A DNA stretch of 48,977 bases from Candidatus Vecturithrix granuli (GCA_000739535.1 DF820482.1:1-48977); one strand, 5' to 3'. Shown: positions 8,147 through 17,817, counted from the first letter of the stretch. The notes: generated by a model not told the origin, from the letters alone. A program made the numbers and translations.

Positions 8147-8757
8147 CACTCTTTATACACTTTTTCAGCGATACTTCTTATGCTTTATAGAATATACAAA
8201 GATCATGCCAACTTGTGAATTACATTTTCATATCAGTCTCAACCATTATAACAGGAGAGATTTAGCAGGGTGAATCTCTCTGTGTATAAAAATGAGGCAA
8301 TACCTTATATGAGGTACGTGGCAGTGTGAAAAAAGTTTTCTATCGCCTAACCTATTGATTTAAAAAAAGATATGTCATCTCAGACTCGAGAAGAAAAATA
8401 CCTTATTTCAGGCAGAACTTCTTAGGTTCTGCCAGTATATTTTGTGAAACTACAAGAATGAAGAATAAGCAAGAATGAATTCCGTTATTTTGAAGGGTGG
8501 CGGATATTCAGCAAAAGTCCGAAAATTCTTGTCTATTCTTTATTCTTGGAGTGACTTATACGTTTTCAGGAGAGGGTATTTGCAAAGAATATCTTGACAC
8601 AAACAGAGAAAAATCATATACGTCATTAGAAGAATCGTCTATAAAAAAATTTTTGTTCCCAAAAAATTGATTCCAAAAACACTTGACTCCTTACACAGCA
8701 GATGAAGGTTGGGAGAAAAAAGAATACAAGTCAAAAAACAGGAGGGAGTAAAACAAC
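8147..8757. other. Intergenic region between htrA and hsp20 with two hairpins
   Basis: No gene is visible in about 610 bp. It holds a perfect 8-bp hairpin GGCAGAAC/GTTCTGCC (8411-8433). It also holds a large imperfect inverted repeat of about 25-bp arms (8453-8480 with 8524-8549) built from CAAGAAT/ATTCTTG units, and a promoter before hsp20. The rest is A/T-rich with nothing I can assign. Confidence 0.6.
8594..8622 (+). promoter_or_regulatory. Sigma-70-type promoter for hsp20-lon
   Basis: TTGACA (8594-8599) is separated by exactly 17 bp from TATACG (8617-8622). The transcript would have a leader of about 130 nt before the hsp20 ATG. No CIRCE inverted repeat is visible. Confidence 0.55.
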
Positions 8758-9216
8758 ATGCCTGTTATTATTAAATGGAATCCAACAGATGACCTCTTTG
8801 TCTTGAATGAAACGTTCAGTCAGATGTTAGATCAGGTTTCGAATATTTTTCAACAGCGTAAAACCCCAGAAACGAGTTCGGCCTGGGCGCCAATTGCGGA
8901 TATGTATGAAACCGATAATGCGTTTATTCTTCATATCGAGCTTGCTGGAATTGACAAAGAAACCCTGGAAATTTTATTTCAGGAAGGCGCGCTCATGATC
9001 CGAGGGAAACGTCCGTTTAATGCGCACATGCAATCTGCCAAGATTCACCGGATTGAACGCATGTACGGACTGTTCCAGCGCACATTCTGGATTCCTGCGC
9101 CCGTTGAGGCTCAGACCATTACCGCCTCTTATGACCGCGGAATATTGAACATTTATTTACCCAAATTGACACATCCTGACGTTGAACAGGTGAAAATACC
9201 GATTACGTTTAAATAG
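8758..9216 (+). CDS. Hsp20/alpha-crystallin family small heat-shock protein
   Basis: This 152-residue holdase chaperone has the alpha-crystallin domain at about 45-140. Its diagnostic pieces are AWAPIADMYET, the core with LAGIDKE and GALMIRGKR, and the closing strand YDRGILNIYLPK. Length and order fit the bacterial class A/B proteins that bind unfolding proteins in the cytosol as oligomers. AGGAGGGAG lies 12 nt before the ATG. It is followed after 31 bp by lon, so holdase and protease are probably co-expressed. Confidence 0.95.
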   Translation: MPVIIKWNPTDDLFVLNETFSQMLDQVSNIFQQRKTPETSSAWAPIADMYETDNAFILHIELAGIDKETLEILFQEGALMIRGKRPFNAHMQSAKIHRIERMYGLFQRTFWIPAPVEAQTITASYDRGILNIYLPKLTHPDVEQVKIPITFK

Positions 9217-9247
9217 CGTTGCGAGATGAAGGAGTAGAAAGCATATC

Positions 9248-11653
9248 ATGGAAAAATTAGAAGAAGCCACGAGAGAAGAACAGACTCGCCATATTCCTGA
9301 AGAAATTCCGATTTTGCCGTTGCGGAATGCGGTCATTTATCCATATCTGTCGATGCCGATTGCGGTTTCCAGACCAGAATCAATGAAGTTGATCGAAGAG
9401 ACCTTAGCCGGTCAAAAACTCTTTGGCGTTGTTGCACAAAAATTGGTTGACACCAATGATCCGTTGCCTGAAGATCTCTATACGGTAGGCACCCTGGTGA
9501 AACTTCTGAAAATGATCCGAACTCCCGACGGTGAGATGTACGTGCTTGCGCAAGGGGTTTCGCGCATGAAAATTCTGGAGTATGTTCGTCAAAAACCATA
9601 TTACATCTGCCGTATAGAAGAGTTGAACGATTTGCTGCCTGAAGAAGGGGATAAAGAATTGATTGCGACTGTCAAAAACCTCAAGGATCTGTTTAATTCT
9701 GTCGCGCAACTCGCCTATAATATTTCGAACGAAGTCCTCACGATGATTCTGAATGTCGAAGATCCGGGAACCCTGGCAGATATGATCGCCGAAAACCCGA
9801 GTTTTTCGATCCAGGAACGCCAGGAACTCCTGGAAACTCTGGATGTCAAAAACCGGCTGCAATGCGTCACTGTGTTACTTACGCGGGAAAAAGAGATTCT
9901 GGAACTCAGCCGCCAGATTCAATCGCAAGTTCAGAACGAAATGGATAAATCTCAGCGGGAATATTACTTGCGAGAACAGTTGAAAGCGATCCAGAAAGAA
10001 TTAGGTGAAGGGGATCAGCAGACGGTTGAAATTGAAGAATTGCGCGAACAGATTCAAAAGACCCAAATGCCTGAAGAGGCGCGCAAGGTTGCGGAAAAGG
10101 AATTGGAACGCCTCACCAAAATGCACCCCGCCGCCGGGGAATATACGGTGTCCCGAACCTATTTGGATTGGATTCTTGATGTACCCTGGGGAATAAGCAC
10201 GGAAGACAATTTAGACGTGAAACAAGCTGAACACGTGCTAAATGAAGATCATTACGGTCTGGAAAAGGTGAAAAAACGAATTCTTGAATACCTGGCAGTG
10301 CGACAACTGACGCACGAATCTAAAGGTCCGATTCTGTGTTTTGTGGGGCCTCCAGGAGTCGGGAAAACCTCATTGGGAAGGTCAATCGCCCGGGCTTTGA
10401 ATCGGAAATTCGTCAGAATTTCTTTGGGTGGCATTCGTGATGAAGCGGAAATTCGTGGACATCGTCGTACCTATGTAGGGGCTTTGCCGGGACGGATTAT
10501 TCAGGGGATTAAAAAGGCTGAATCCAATAATCCGGTGTTTATGCTCGATGAAATTGACAAAGTTGGTACGGATTTTCGAGGTGATCCGGCGTCAGCTCTG
10601 TTAGAGGTGCTTGATCCGGAGCAGAATAATACGTTTTCAGATCATTATTTGGAACTTGATTTTGATCTATCCAAAGTGATGTTTATTACTACCGCCAATG
10701 TACTGGTGACTATTCCGTCGCCTTTATTGGATCGCATGGAAGTGATTGAGATTTCGGGCTATACGGAAGAAGAAAAAATCATGATTGCAAAGAACTATCT
10801 CATTCCGCGACAGTTAAAAGCGAATGGTCTGCAACCGGAGCAATTGCGTTTTGACGACAGCGCGCTCAAAACGCTGATCCATTCCTACACCAGAGAATCG
10901 GGCCTGCGAAATTTAGAGCGGGAGATTGCCACGATTTGTCGCGGCGTTGCCAAAGAGGTGGTTGATGGGTTGCAAGACCCCGTGGCGGTTGATGCAGCCG
11001 TTGTACCCAAATATCTCGGCCCAATCAAATTTTTTCCGGAAATTGCCGAACGCACCGCTCAGGCCGGAGTTGCCACCGGACTGGCCTGGACTCCGGTGGG
11101 AGGAGATATTTTATTTATTGAGGCGACTAGAATGCGAGGCAAAGAGAAACTCATTCTGACAGGACAATTAGGGGATGTGATGAAGGAATCAGCTCAAATT
11201 GCGCTGAACTACGTTCGGTCGAAAGCGGCTGACTTGAAAATTGCTGAGGATTTCCACGAAAATTCTGACATTCACATTCATATTCCGTCCGGAGCCATTC
11301 CCAAAGACGGCCCTTCTGCCGGAGTGACGCTCTATACCGCGCTTGTGTCGCTTTTAACAGATCAGCCTGTGCGCAGCGATCTGGCCATGACCGGAGAAAT
11401 TACCTTGCGGGGTCTGGTGCTACCGATTGGGGGTGTGAAAGAGAAAGTATTGGCTGCTCGCAGCGCCGGGGTGAAACATGTCATTCTTCCGGCCAAAAAT
11501 CGGAAGGATTTGGAAGAAATTCCAGACAATGTCAAACAAGAACTTACGTTTCATTTTGTGGAACAGATGGACGAAGTGATCAAAATTGCACTGACCGGAA
11601 AAAAGTCTCGACGCCAAAAAACGACGAGGCAGAAAGAACAAAAAATAGCTTAG
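9248..11653 (+). CDS. lon: ATP-dependent Lon protease
   Basis: This 801-residue protein has the LonA layout. An N-terminal substrate-binding domain (about 20-210) opens with IPILPLRN and is followed by a coiled-coil region. The AAA+ module carries Walker A GPPGVGKT at 367-374. The C-terminal serine-lysine protease domain has Ser690 in PKDGPSAG and the catalytic Lys at about 733 in GGVKEK. It degrades misfolded and short-lived regulatory proteins in the cytosol. A very basic tail (about 786-801, [15 protein letters not shown]) extends beyond the usual end. It follows hsp20 closely and ends in a hairpin of the dispersed family. Confidence 0.97.
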   Translation: MEKLEEATREEQTRHIPEEIPILPLRNAVIYPYLSMPIAVSRPESMKLIEETLAGQKLFGVVAQKLVDTNDPLPEDLYTVGTLVKLLKMIRTPDGEMYVLAQGVSRMKILEYVRQKPYYICRIEELNDLLPEEGDKELIATVKNLKDLFNSVAQLAYNISNEVLTMILNVEDPGTLADMIAENPSFSIQERQELLETLDVKNRLQCVTVLLTREKEILELSRQIQSQVQNEMDKSQREYYLREQLKAIQKELGEGDQQTVEIEELREQIQKTQMPEEARKVAEKELERLTKMHPAAGEYTVSRTYLDWILDVPWGISTEDNLDVKQAEHVLNEDHYGLEKVKKRILEYLAVRQLTHESKGPILCFVGPPGVGKTSLGRSIARALNRKFVRISLGGIRDEAEIRGHRRTYVGALPGRIIQGIKKAESNNPVFMLDEIDKVGTDFRGDPASALLEVLDPEQNNTFSDHYLELDFDLSKVMFITTANVLVTIPSPLLDRMEVIEISGYTEEEKIMIAKNYLIPRQLKANGLQPEQLRFDDSALKTLIHSYTRESGLRNLEREIATICRGVAKEVVDGLQDPVAVDAAVVPKYLGPIKFFPEIAERTAQAGVATGLAWTPVGGDILFIEATRMRGKEKLILTGQLGDVMKESAQIALNYVRSKAADLKIAEDFHENSDIHIHIPSGAIPKDGPSAGVTLYTALVSLLTDQPVRSDLAMTGEITLRGLVLPIGGVKEKVLAARSAGVKHVILPAKNRKDLEEIPDNVKQELTFHFVEQMDEVIKIALTGKKSRRQKTTRQKEQKIA

Positions 11654-11660
11654 GCTGCCA

Positions 11661-11693
11661 GAAAAACCGAGTTTTTGCCAAAACCCGGTTTTT
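11661..11693 (+). terminator. Hairpin terminator after lon (dispersed hairpin family)
   Basis: GAAAAACC.GAGTTTT pairs with AAAAC.CGGTTTTTC around a short loop, ending in a T-run. It lies 7 bp after the lon stop and 22 bp before the OmpA-family start, where a GGGGGGAG ribosome-binding site follows. Confidence 0.6.
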
Positions 11694-11715
11694 CACAATA
11701 ACAAGGGGGGAGATT

Positions 11716-13341
11716 ATGAATAAGCGGCTTGTGTTGATTAGCGTGTCTTTTCTTATTTCCTGGAGTCTGACCTGGTCATGGACGGTGACCGGGGAAGAGC
11801 TTGCATCCGGATCGTTTCCGAACAGATTCGGCGTCAGTGGATTGTATTCATTAATCGGAACGGATACGTTGGGAGACAAGGCGTTGTCTTTCGGGCTGAT
11901 CGGCGATTTTTCAGAATTTAGTCTGCCTGAAGACCCGCGAACGCCTCAATTGTTTGAACTCGGATTTCATGCAGGTTTCAGCCTCAACCAGCAGATTGAA
12001 TTTGCGGTGCTGACGCCATATCGGCGGCTCAGCGTGTCGGATGAGGGAGATCTCAAGGGATTTGATGAGAGCGGGATCGGGGATATTCTCGCCACGGCGA
12101 AATTCCGACTTCTTGATGAACAAGAGATTCTTCCGGCGCTGGGCCTATATGCGCAGCTTTCCTTCCCAACTGGCGACGAAGAAAAAGGGATGGGAAGCGG
12201 AAGCATTGACGCCACACTGGGGGGAATGTTGACCAAACGCCTTAGCGTACTCAAATTGTATGGAAATGTGGGCTTTCTCCTCTCAGGATGGGAACGGGGG
12301 GATCCGAACCCGCTGTTTGATGATTATCAGCATTCTCTGCTTTATGGCATTGGCGCTGAATTTCCTGCCGATAATTCCACATTTCGCCTTTTTTCGGAAT
12401 TCACCTTTCTGCACGAGTTTGGCGACGAAGATGAAGATCGTATCGTGACCTTTCTTGACGAGGAAATTGAGGATGTTGTTGATAACGCCGGACAGATGAG
12501 CCTTGGCGTTATGCTCAACGCGTTTGATGGATTCGCAATACGCGGTGGAGCCGCATTTCGTATAATGGGCGAAGAGCCTGTGCCGGATGCTCCTGTATGG
12601 CGAGGCTTTTTACAATTGTCCTATATATTTGGCAGAAAAAAAGCCTCTAAAGTTGAGCCAAGTGAAGAACAGACGCAGCCAGTTTCTATTGAGCGCCCGG
12701 CCAATCGTTGTCCTGAGATTACGGAAGTATCTTTAAGCGATTCCAGCGTGCGCGGGGGGGAACAGGTACGAATCGCGGTGATGGCGACGGATCCTGATGG
12801 AGATCAATTGTATTATGTATGGAATACCAGCGGTGGAACGCTGACCGGATGGGAATCGCAAATCGTCTGGACAGCCCCGGAATGCCTGACGCAAGAATCC
12901 GCAACGACCTCCTATGATGTGATCGTAGAAGTCAGCGACCGGACCTGCACTGTGAATCGCGTAATGACGATTGCGGTGACATGCGGGCCTGAAGGACGCC
13001 CCGGGCAGCCAGCGGCCGTGATTCTCTTTCCTTCTGGCAGTACGCGTTTAAACAATATTGCCAAAGCACAATTAGATAATCTGGCCCCGCTTCTCAAACA
13101 ATTTCCGGATCAAACGATTATGCTTGACGGACACACAGATGCCACTGGCGATGAAACATCAAATCAGCGAATTGGCTTACAACGGGCAGAAAGCGTGAAA
13201 GAATATCTGGTACAACGCCATGAGATTGATCCGAAGCGTATAACAACGAATTCTTATGGTTCCAGTCGTCCGGTTGCCAGTAATGAAACGCAAGAAGGTC
13301 GAAATCAAAATCGTCGGGTAGAAATTTACCGACTTGATTAG
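11716..13341 (+). CDS. Outer-membrane beta-barrel protein with C-terminal OmpA peptidoglycan-binding domain
   Basis: This 541-residue exported protein has three parts. A signal peptide (about 1-24, ending near VTGEELA) leads into an N-terminal region of about 270 residues with alternating aromatic/hydrophobic strands typical of an outer-membrane barrel. A middle segment (about 325-425) resembles an Ig-like/PKD fold (MATDPDGDQLYYVWNTSGG). The C-terminal OmpA domain (about 430-541) contains LDGHTDATGDE and the conserved NQRIGLQRAESV and GRNQNRRVEI motifs that bind peptidoglycan. It probably links the outer membrane to the cell wall. The combination with an Ig-like spacer is less usual than plain OmpA. 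Start supported by a strong ribosome-binding site. Confidence 0.9.
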   Translation: MNKRLVLISVSFLISWSLTWSWTVTGEELASGSFPNRFGVSGLYSLIGTDTLGDKALSFGLIGDFSEFSLPEDPRTPQLFELGFHAGFSLNQQIEFAVLTPYRRLSVSDEGDLKGFDESGIGDILATAKFRLLDEQEILPALGLYAQLSFPTGDEEKGMGSGSIDATLGGMLTKRLSVLKLYGNVGFLLSGWERGDPNPLFDDYQHSLLYGIGAEFPADNSTFRLFSEFTFLHEFGDEDEDRIVTFLDEEIEDVVDNAGQMSLGVMLNAFDGFAIRGGAAFRIMGEEPVPDAPVWRGFLQLSYIFGRKKASKVEPSEEQTQPVSIERPANRCPEITEVSLSDSSVRGGEQVRIAVMATDPDGDQLYYVWNTSGGTLTGWESQIVWTAPECLTQESATTSYDVIVEVSDRTCTVNRVMTIAVTCGPEGRPGQPAAVILFPSGSTRLNNIAKAQLDNLAPLLKQFPDQTIMLDGHTDATGDETSNQRIGLQRAESVKEYLVQRHEIDPKRITTNSYGSSRPVASNETQEGRNQNRRVEIYRLD

Positions 13342-13370
13342 TGGTCTGTCAGGTTAGATTTGATAGATTT

Positions 13371-13414
13371 GTAGTTTGCGCTTTAGCGAGTTTTCCGCTT
13401 GAAGGCGGAACTAC
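13371..13414. repeat. Small three-way-junction palindrome flanked by imperfect direct repeats
   Basis: GTAGTT (13371-13376) pairs with AACTAC (13409-13414). Inside are CGCTTTAGCG (13379-13388) and CCGCTTGAAGGCGG (13395-13408). Imperfect direct repeats (CAGGTTAGATTTGATA and CAGTTAAACTTTGATA) flank it at about 13350 and 13422, which hints at insertion of a small mobile palindrome. Confidence 0.55.
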
Positions 13415-13509
13415 GAACCTGCCAGTTAAACTTTGATAAAGCATTAGTGTGAGTGTGCTGAGGGTAGATTTTTGAAGCTTGCGAGACTTGGGAAGTTTCA
13501 GCCCTATCA

Positions 13510-15516
13510 ATGGTACGGCATTTGTTTGATGGCCTCATGAGAAATGCTCTTTTACATAGCGGATTTCAAAAATATCTGATTTGTTTTCTGGTTGTATGGC
13601 AAATATACGGCCTGATCGCAATCGGGTACGCTCAGGTTGCGGCACTGACGTTTTTCAATAATGGAAACTGGGTTGCTGATGGACCCGAGGGGGGGACTAT
13701 CGCGGTGCTTCGTATTCACCCTGCTGAATCACATATCTTGTTTGCCGGCACTGACGACGGGAATCTTTATCGTAGTGAGAACTCTGGTGAAAGCTGGACT
13801 CCGGTGACGCCCGGGCTGAACATGCCTGGCAGCCGCATTTCCTGTTTGGAGTTTTACCCGGCGAATCCTGATATTATGTATGCCGGAACAGCCGGCGTCT
13901 GGAATCGTGGAGGGTTATACCGCAGTCTTGACCGGGGCGAAACCTGGAACCAGATTCCCGGCGAGATAGGAAAACGCAATGTTCATGCGCTTCAGTTTGC
14001 CCCCGAAAATCCTTCTCTCGTGTATGCCGGCACAGAGGATGGCGTATATAAAAGTCTTGATGGCGGTTCAAGCTGGAAACATATCAGTGCGGGTTTCCAG
14101 CACCAGTATGTCAAATCTTTAGTGGTTCATCCCCAAAACAGCAAGATCGTTTATGCCGGAACCTGGCGTCAGGTCTATAAAAGTCTTGATGGAGGCAGTA
14201 CGTGGAAACGCATGCCCACAGGCATGGATACGGATACCGATGTTTTTGCCCTGGAAATTGATCCGCGCGCTCCGGAAACTCTTTATGCCGCCACCTGCAA
14301 CGGCATTTTTATCAGTACAAACGGCGGTAATCAGTGGAGAAAATTAGCAGAGAAACAGGGGCTTCAAACGTCGCGGGTTCACACTCTGTGTGTTTCACAA
14401 CATGTTTCCGGAATGATTTATGCAGGCACCATTGGTGGGATCTATGTCAGTTTAAATAAGGGGGCATCCTGGACTCGTTTGACGCCAGCGTCAATTGTAG
14501 TGTTATCACTTCAGGAAGATACGTTCAACCCAGAAGTTTTGTATGCAGGTATTGAAGGTGGAGCCGTATATAAGAGCAACGACCGCGGCAAAACCTGGCA
14601 GCCAAAAACAAGCGGTATAATCAATACCCATGTCAGAACCCTGGCACTCGATGTCGAGAACCCTGAGATTCTCTATGCTGGAACGCTTTATGGACGTGGA
14701 TTTGGCGGTGTTTTTCGGAGCGCTGATGGTGGGAAAAGTTGGGAGAAACGTTCGCAGGGACTGGCTGATACCTCGATTGAAGCCTTAGCCATTCTTCCAG
14801 GAGATTCGAATGTGGTCTATGCCGGTACCCATCGCGGACTCTTTTACACACGAGACGCTGGCAAACAATGGACACGAATCGGAAAACAGACCTTTGAAGG
14901 GATACGTATTTCTTCGCTGCTGATTCCGGTTTCTCGCCCTGAAATGCTCTATGTTGGCTCCTGGCAGGGGATGTATCGCAGCCATGACCAGGGCCTCACC
15001 TGGGAGGAAATTCAGGGAGTGTCTGGCCTGAAAATTTTTACGCTGGCTGTTCATCCTTTCCAGGAACATGTATTATATGCCGGCACCGATCAGGGCCTCT
15101 ATACCAGTTCTGATGGTGGAACAACATGGCAAGAGGTCAGTACATTTTTTCGAAATTTGACTATCAGCAGCCTTGTGATTGATCCTGAAAATCCCCGTCA
15201 TCTCTTGCTTGGAACGCCGCAGGGATTGTATCGGAGCAGCGACGCAGGATTCTCCTGGCAAAAAATCGAACTAAAACGAGGAGCATTTTCTGTCAGCGCC
15301 CTGGCAATGGCACCCTATGATCGGAACTATGTGTATGCTGGCGGACTTATGCATCACGGTATTTATTTTTCCCCGGATGCAGGGGCAACCTGGCAGCGAA
15401 TCGATCAGAATATGTCCCATAATCATGTTTGGGCCTTTGCGGTCAATTCGTTCTATCCGGAGCAACTGTATGTTGGCGTCTCTGGAGGAGGGGTGTATCG
15501 TTTTGTTCCAAAGTAA
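13510..15516 (+). CDS. Exported beta-propeller protein with about 13 Asp-box (BNR) repeats
   Basis: This 668-residue protein has an N-terminal hydrophobic segment (about 22-43) that should act as signal peptide. The rest is almost entirely Asp-box repeats, Ser-x-Asp-x-Gly-x-x-Trp. I count 13 examples from SENSGESW near residue 94 to SPDAGATW near 628, most preceded by YAGT. Such repeats build one or two beta-propellers of the sialidase/VPS10/photosynthesis-assembly-like fold. No sialidase catalytic residues can be identified, so a binding or scaffold role outside the cytoplasm is more likely than glycosidase activity. The start is uncertain: no good ribosome-binding site precedes 13510, and the ATG at 13537 is possible. 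Confidence 0.85.
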   Translation: MVRHLFDGLMRNALLHSGFQKYLICFLVVWQIYGLIAIGYAQVAALTFFNNGNWVADGPEGGTIAVLRIHPAESHILFAGTDDGNLYRSENSGESWTPVTPGLNMPGSRISCLEFYPANPDIMYAGTAGVWNRGGLYRSLDRGETWNQIPGEIGKRNVHALQFAPENPSLVYAGTEDGVYKSLDGGSSWKHISAGFQHQYVKSLVVHPQNSKIVYAGTWRQVYKSLDGGSTWKRMPTGMDTDTDVFALEIDPRAPETLYAATCNGIFISTNGGNQWRKLAEKQGLQTSRVHTLCVSQHVSGMIYAGTIGGIYVSLNKGASWTRLTPASIVVLSLQEDTFNPEVLYAGIEGGAVYKSNDRGKTWQPKTSGIINTHVRTLALDVENPEILYAGTLYGRGFGGVFRSADGGKSWEKRSQGLADTSIEALAILPGDSNVVYAGTHRGLFYTRDAGKQWTRIGKQTFEGIRISSLLIPVSRPEMLYVGSWQGMYRSHDQGLTWEEIQGVSGLKIFTLAVHPFQEHVLYAGTDQGLYTSSDGGTTWQEVSTFFRNLTISSLVIDPENPRHLLLGTPQGLYRSSDAGFSWQKIELKRGAFSVSALAMAPYDRNYVYAGGLMHHGIYFSPDAGATWQRIDQNMSHNHVWAFAVNSFYPEQLYVGVSGGGVYRFVPK

Positions 15517-15551
15517 TTCAACCATGTTTAACAATCGGAAAGGAGGACTTT

Positions 15552-16397
15552 ATGCGGAATCGTCAACAATCCGTTTTACTGTATAGCGTATGTGTAGTAT
15601 TCGTTTCAGTCTTATGGGGGGAAATCGCATTGGCCTCAGCTCGTACGCAACTGATGGAAGATATTCAGCAGCAAATTCTTACCCTGCGCAAGGAATTCAA
15701 ACTGCAAATGGAGAGAAGCGAAGATGCGCAGCATGCGATTGCTGAGAAGTTGCAGGATAAGATCACCAACCTATTGTCAACTCAGGAATCAATCTATTCG
15801 TCGCAGCCTGAAGTTGCCCAAAAAATTCAACAGCTTCAGACATTATTAGACGCCTATGCTGTTCAGATGGATAGTCTTGAGCATATTACTGATGCGATGG
15901 AAATGACGATGCAAAACACCCTGGATCAGATTGAACAGCGATTTTCTCAGATCAAAAAACAAGGCATACGCCGCCCTCGCCCGGTAACGGCTGCGCCAAC
16001 GCCGCCGCAAGAAGGGACGATCCCAGAATTTGCGCCCGGACAATTCTTTCGCGGCGTCTATCGTATCTTCATGGATGGCGATTACGAAACCGCCATTGCA
16101 GGCTTCCAAAAATTCCTGACCGATTTTCCCAGTAGTCCGCTTGCCGGAGCCGCTCAGTATTGGATTGCGGAAGCTTTTGTGCGGCAAGAAGAATATGATC
16201 GCGCACTTCAGGAATATGATCGGTTAATCAAAACATATCCGTCCAATGATAAAATTCCTGACGCCTATTACGGAATTGGGATTGTGCTGATGAGACTCGG
16301 ACGCCCTGAAGAAGCGAAGACGCAGTTTCGCTATGTTCTCGATCATTTTTCAGGAACGCTTGCGGCGCAAAAGGCTCAGAATCGTCTGCAAGAATGA
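15552..16397 (+). CDS. CpoB/YbgF-like periplasmic protein (coiled coil plus TPR)
   Basis: This is an approximately 281-residue exported protein. The signal peptide (1-28, ending ALASA) is followed by a long coiled coil (about 32-140) and a Pro/Ala-rich linker. TPR repeats (about 165-280) follow, with motifs AQYWIAEAFVRQEEYDRALQ and PDAYYGIGIVLMRLG. This is the layout of the Tol-Pal-associated CpoB (YbgF), which coordinates outer-membrane constriction with cell-wall synthesis. No tolQRAB or pal gene is adjacent, so the name is by structure only. The start at 15552 is preceded by AAAGGAGGACTT, a near-perfect ribosome-binding site; a longer frame upstream overlaps the propeller gene and is not needed. 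Confidence 0.82.
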   Translation: MRNRQQSVLLYSVCVVFVSVLWGEIALASARTQLMEDIQQQILTLRKEFKLQMERSEDAQHAIAEKLQDKITNLLSTQESIYSSQPEVAQKIQQLQTLLDAYAVQMDSLEHITDAMEMTMQNTLDQIEQRFSQIKKQGIRRPRPVTAAPTPPQEGTIPEFAPGQFFRGVYRIFMDGDYETAIAGFQKFLTDFPSSPLAGAAQYWIAEAFVRQEEYDRALQEYDRLIKTYPSNDKIPDAYYGIGIVLMRLGRPEEAKTQFRYVLDHFSGTLAAQKAQNRLQE

Positions 16398-16401
16398 AGA
16401 A

Positions 16402-17052
16402 ATGCTGAAAATTCTGACAATTAGCGATGACGTGAAACGTCAACTGTATAACCTGAAATTCAAGGAAGAATATCATGATGTTGATTTAATTCTTTCCTGT
16501 GGGGACTTACCGTTCTATTATCTTGAATTCCTGGTATCCATGCTCAATGTGCCATTGTATTATGTGTTTGGGAATCATCACATTCAGCCGATGATTACCG
16601 CCAATGGGGCTGAGATGAAAAGTCCGGGAGGGTGCGTGAACATTGATAACCGGATTGTTGCATATAAGGGCTTGTTGATTGGCGGTTTTGAAGGCTGCAT
16701 GAAGTACAACTATGGGCCGAAACAATATTCAGATTTTGAAATGTGGCAGAAAGTCCAGAAAATGAAACCAGCTTTTTGGAAAAATAAACTGTTGCACCAG
16801 CGTTATGTGGATATTATTATTACTCACGCTCCCCCTTATGGCATTCATGATAAACCCGATCGCTGTCATCGCGGATTTAAAAGTTTTCGCTCCGTTATCG
16901 AAAAATATGCTCCCCGGTATTTTATTCACGGCCATATTCATCGCTATCACCTTAACGAGGAATGGAAAACCGAATATCAGCGCACCACAGTGATCAATAC
17001 ATGCGGCTATCAAATTCTGGAAATCGACGAAACTGATCTCTCTCGCTGCTAA
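16402..17052 (+). CDS. Calcineurin-like metallophosphoesterase
   Basis: This is an approximately 216-residue cytosolic phosphoesterase. Metal-binding motifs appear in order: SCGDLPF (Asp of GD), FGNHH (GNHxx), DIIITHAPP (THAP) and FIHGHIHR (GHxH). The first DxH block is represented only by ISDD near residue 8, which is atypical. A 'GFEGCMKYNYGPKQYSD' segment matches a subgroup of YfcE-unrelated bacterial metallophosphoesterases of unknown substrate. The start at 16402 lies 4 nt after the stop of the CpoB-like gene, indicating co-transcription. A longer frame from 16333 would overlap that gene. Confidence 0.88.
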   Translation: MLKILTISDDVKRQLYNLKFKEEYHDVDLILSCGDLPFYYLEFLVSMLNVPLYYVFGNHHIQPMITANGAEMKSPGGCVNIDNRIVAYKGLLIGGFEGCMKYNYGPKQYSDFEMWQKVQKMKPAFWKNKLLHQRYVDIIITHAPPYGIHDKPDRCHRGFKSFRSVIEKYAPRYFIHGHIHRYHLNEEWKTEYQRTTVINTCGYQILEIDETDLSRC

Positions 17053-17089
17053 AAACAATGTCCTCTTCTGAATTCGAACTTCATTCCAA

Positions 17090-17124
17090 TAAAAAACCCC
17101 TGTTTACATTGCTGTAAACAGGGG
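17090..17124 (-). terminator. Intrinsic terminator of the PEP-CTERM gene
   Basis: CCCCTGTTTAC (17097-17107) pairs perfectly with GTAAACAGGGG (17114-17124). On the minus strand the stem is followed by TTTTTTATT, giving a textbook terminator after the minus-strand gene. It may also serve the convergent metallophosphoesterase gene. Confidence 0.85.
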
Positions 17125-17150
17125 TGCGTGAAGCTTACTTTAGAGATTAT

Positions 17151-17789
17151 TTACTTTTGGATACGTTTGCGGCTCAGGCCAAGCAGTCCTAACAATCCAA
17201 CGCCCAGAAGTAATACCGTACCAGGTTCAGGAATCGGGGCGATATCATGTACTTCAACTTTCATATCGTTCCAATCCCAGTTCGAGTTAGCTGAAAGCAT
17301 ACTTTCGAGATAGAATCTAGCATTCTCAATCCCATCCCATTCCGAGCGAATGTGCTGAATGCCTACATCTGTAGTATTGAGACTTGAGTCTGTAAAGAAG
17401 GTATATTTATAGTCGTTGCCATCATATACCTTGAAGTAAAATCCGAAGTTCACGTCAAAACCCTGCCATGTTTTGTTATCCAAACTGACTTGCCATGTCC
17501 CACTGTTGTTTTTGAAATATACACTCTTAGCAGACAATGGCTCAAGGGATGGCTCTTCGTTTGCAGCAAAAATCCGAAGCATATTCGTCGGATCCTTTTG
17601 TGAGAATATCCCAAAATCAGATTCAAAGCTTGGACTTTCACCAAAAAGGATGTTGTAAGTGGAACCTGTCTCTCCCGTTGTAAAATCTGTAAGCGTCCAA
17701 TATGGAGCATTTACTACCCCATAAGCAAATACGTTACCTGCAATGAGAACACAACTTAAGAGTACTGTAATTGTTAAGAACTTTTTCAT
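17151..17789 (-). CDS. PEP-CTERM sorting-domain protein
   Basis: This 212-residue exported protein has a signal peptide (1-22, ending NVFA). The mature region of about 160 residues is rich in aromatic and polar residues. At the C-terminus is a PEP-CTERM tripartite signal: IPEPG at about 186-190, a hydrophobic helix (TVLLLGVGLLGLLGL) and the basic tail SRKRIQK. Such proteins are cut by an exosortase and delivered to the surface or matrix. The segment FYFKVYDG through NWDWNDMKVEV resembles a DUF4114-type domain, but I am not certain. No exosortase is in the window. Its upstream region is remarkable: sigma-54 promoter, then two c-di-GMP-I riboswitches. Ribosome-binding site GGAGG is held in a hairpin. 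Confidence 0.93.
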   Translation of the reverse strand: MKKFLTITVLLSCVLIAGNVFAYGVVNAPYWTLTDFTTGETGSTYNILFGESPSFESDFGIFSQKDPTNMLRIFAANEEPSLEPLSAKSVYFKNNSGTWQVSLDNKTWQGFDVNFGFYFKVYDGNDYKYTFFTDSSLNTTDVGIQHIRSEWDGIENARFYLESMLSANSNWDWNDMKVEVHDIAPIPEPGTVLLLGVGLLGLLGLSRKRIQK

Positions 17790-17793
17790 ACTA

Positions 17794-17817
17794 TTGCCTC
17801 CATTTTCATGGTGGCAA
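17794..17817 (-). promoter_or_regulatory. Shine-Dalgarno-sequestering hairpin (expression platform of proximal riboswitch)
   Basis: On the minus strand TTGCCACCAT pairs with ATGGAGGCAA around a GAAA loop with one mismatch. This buries the GGAGG ribosome-binding site of the PEP-CTERM gene. The left arm reuses the 3' strand (GGGTTGCC) of the adjacent c-di-GMP aptamer, so a folded aptamer and a closed hairpin probably exclude each other. The switch would then be turned on by ligand. Confidence 0.7.
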
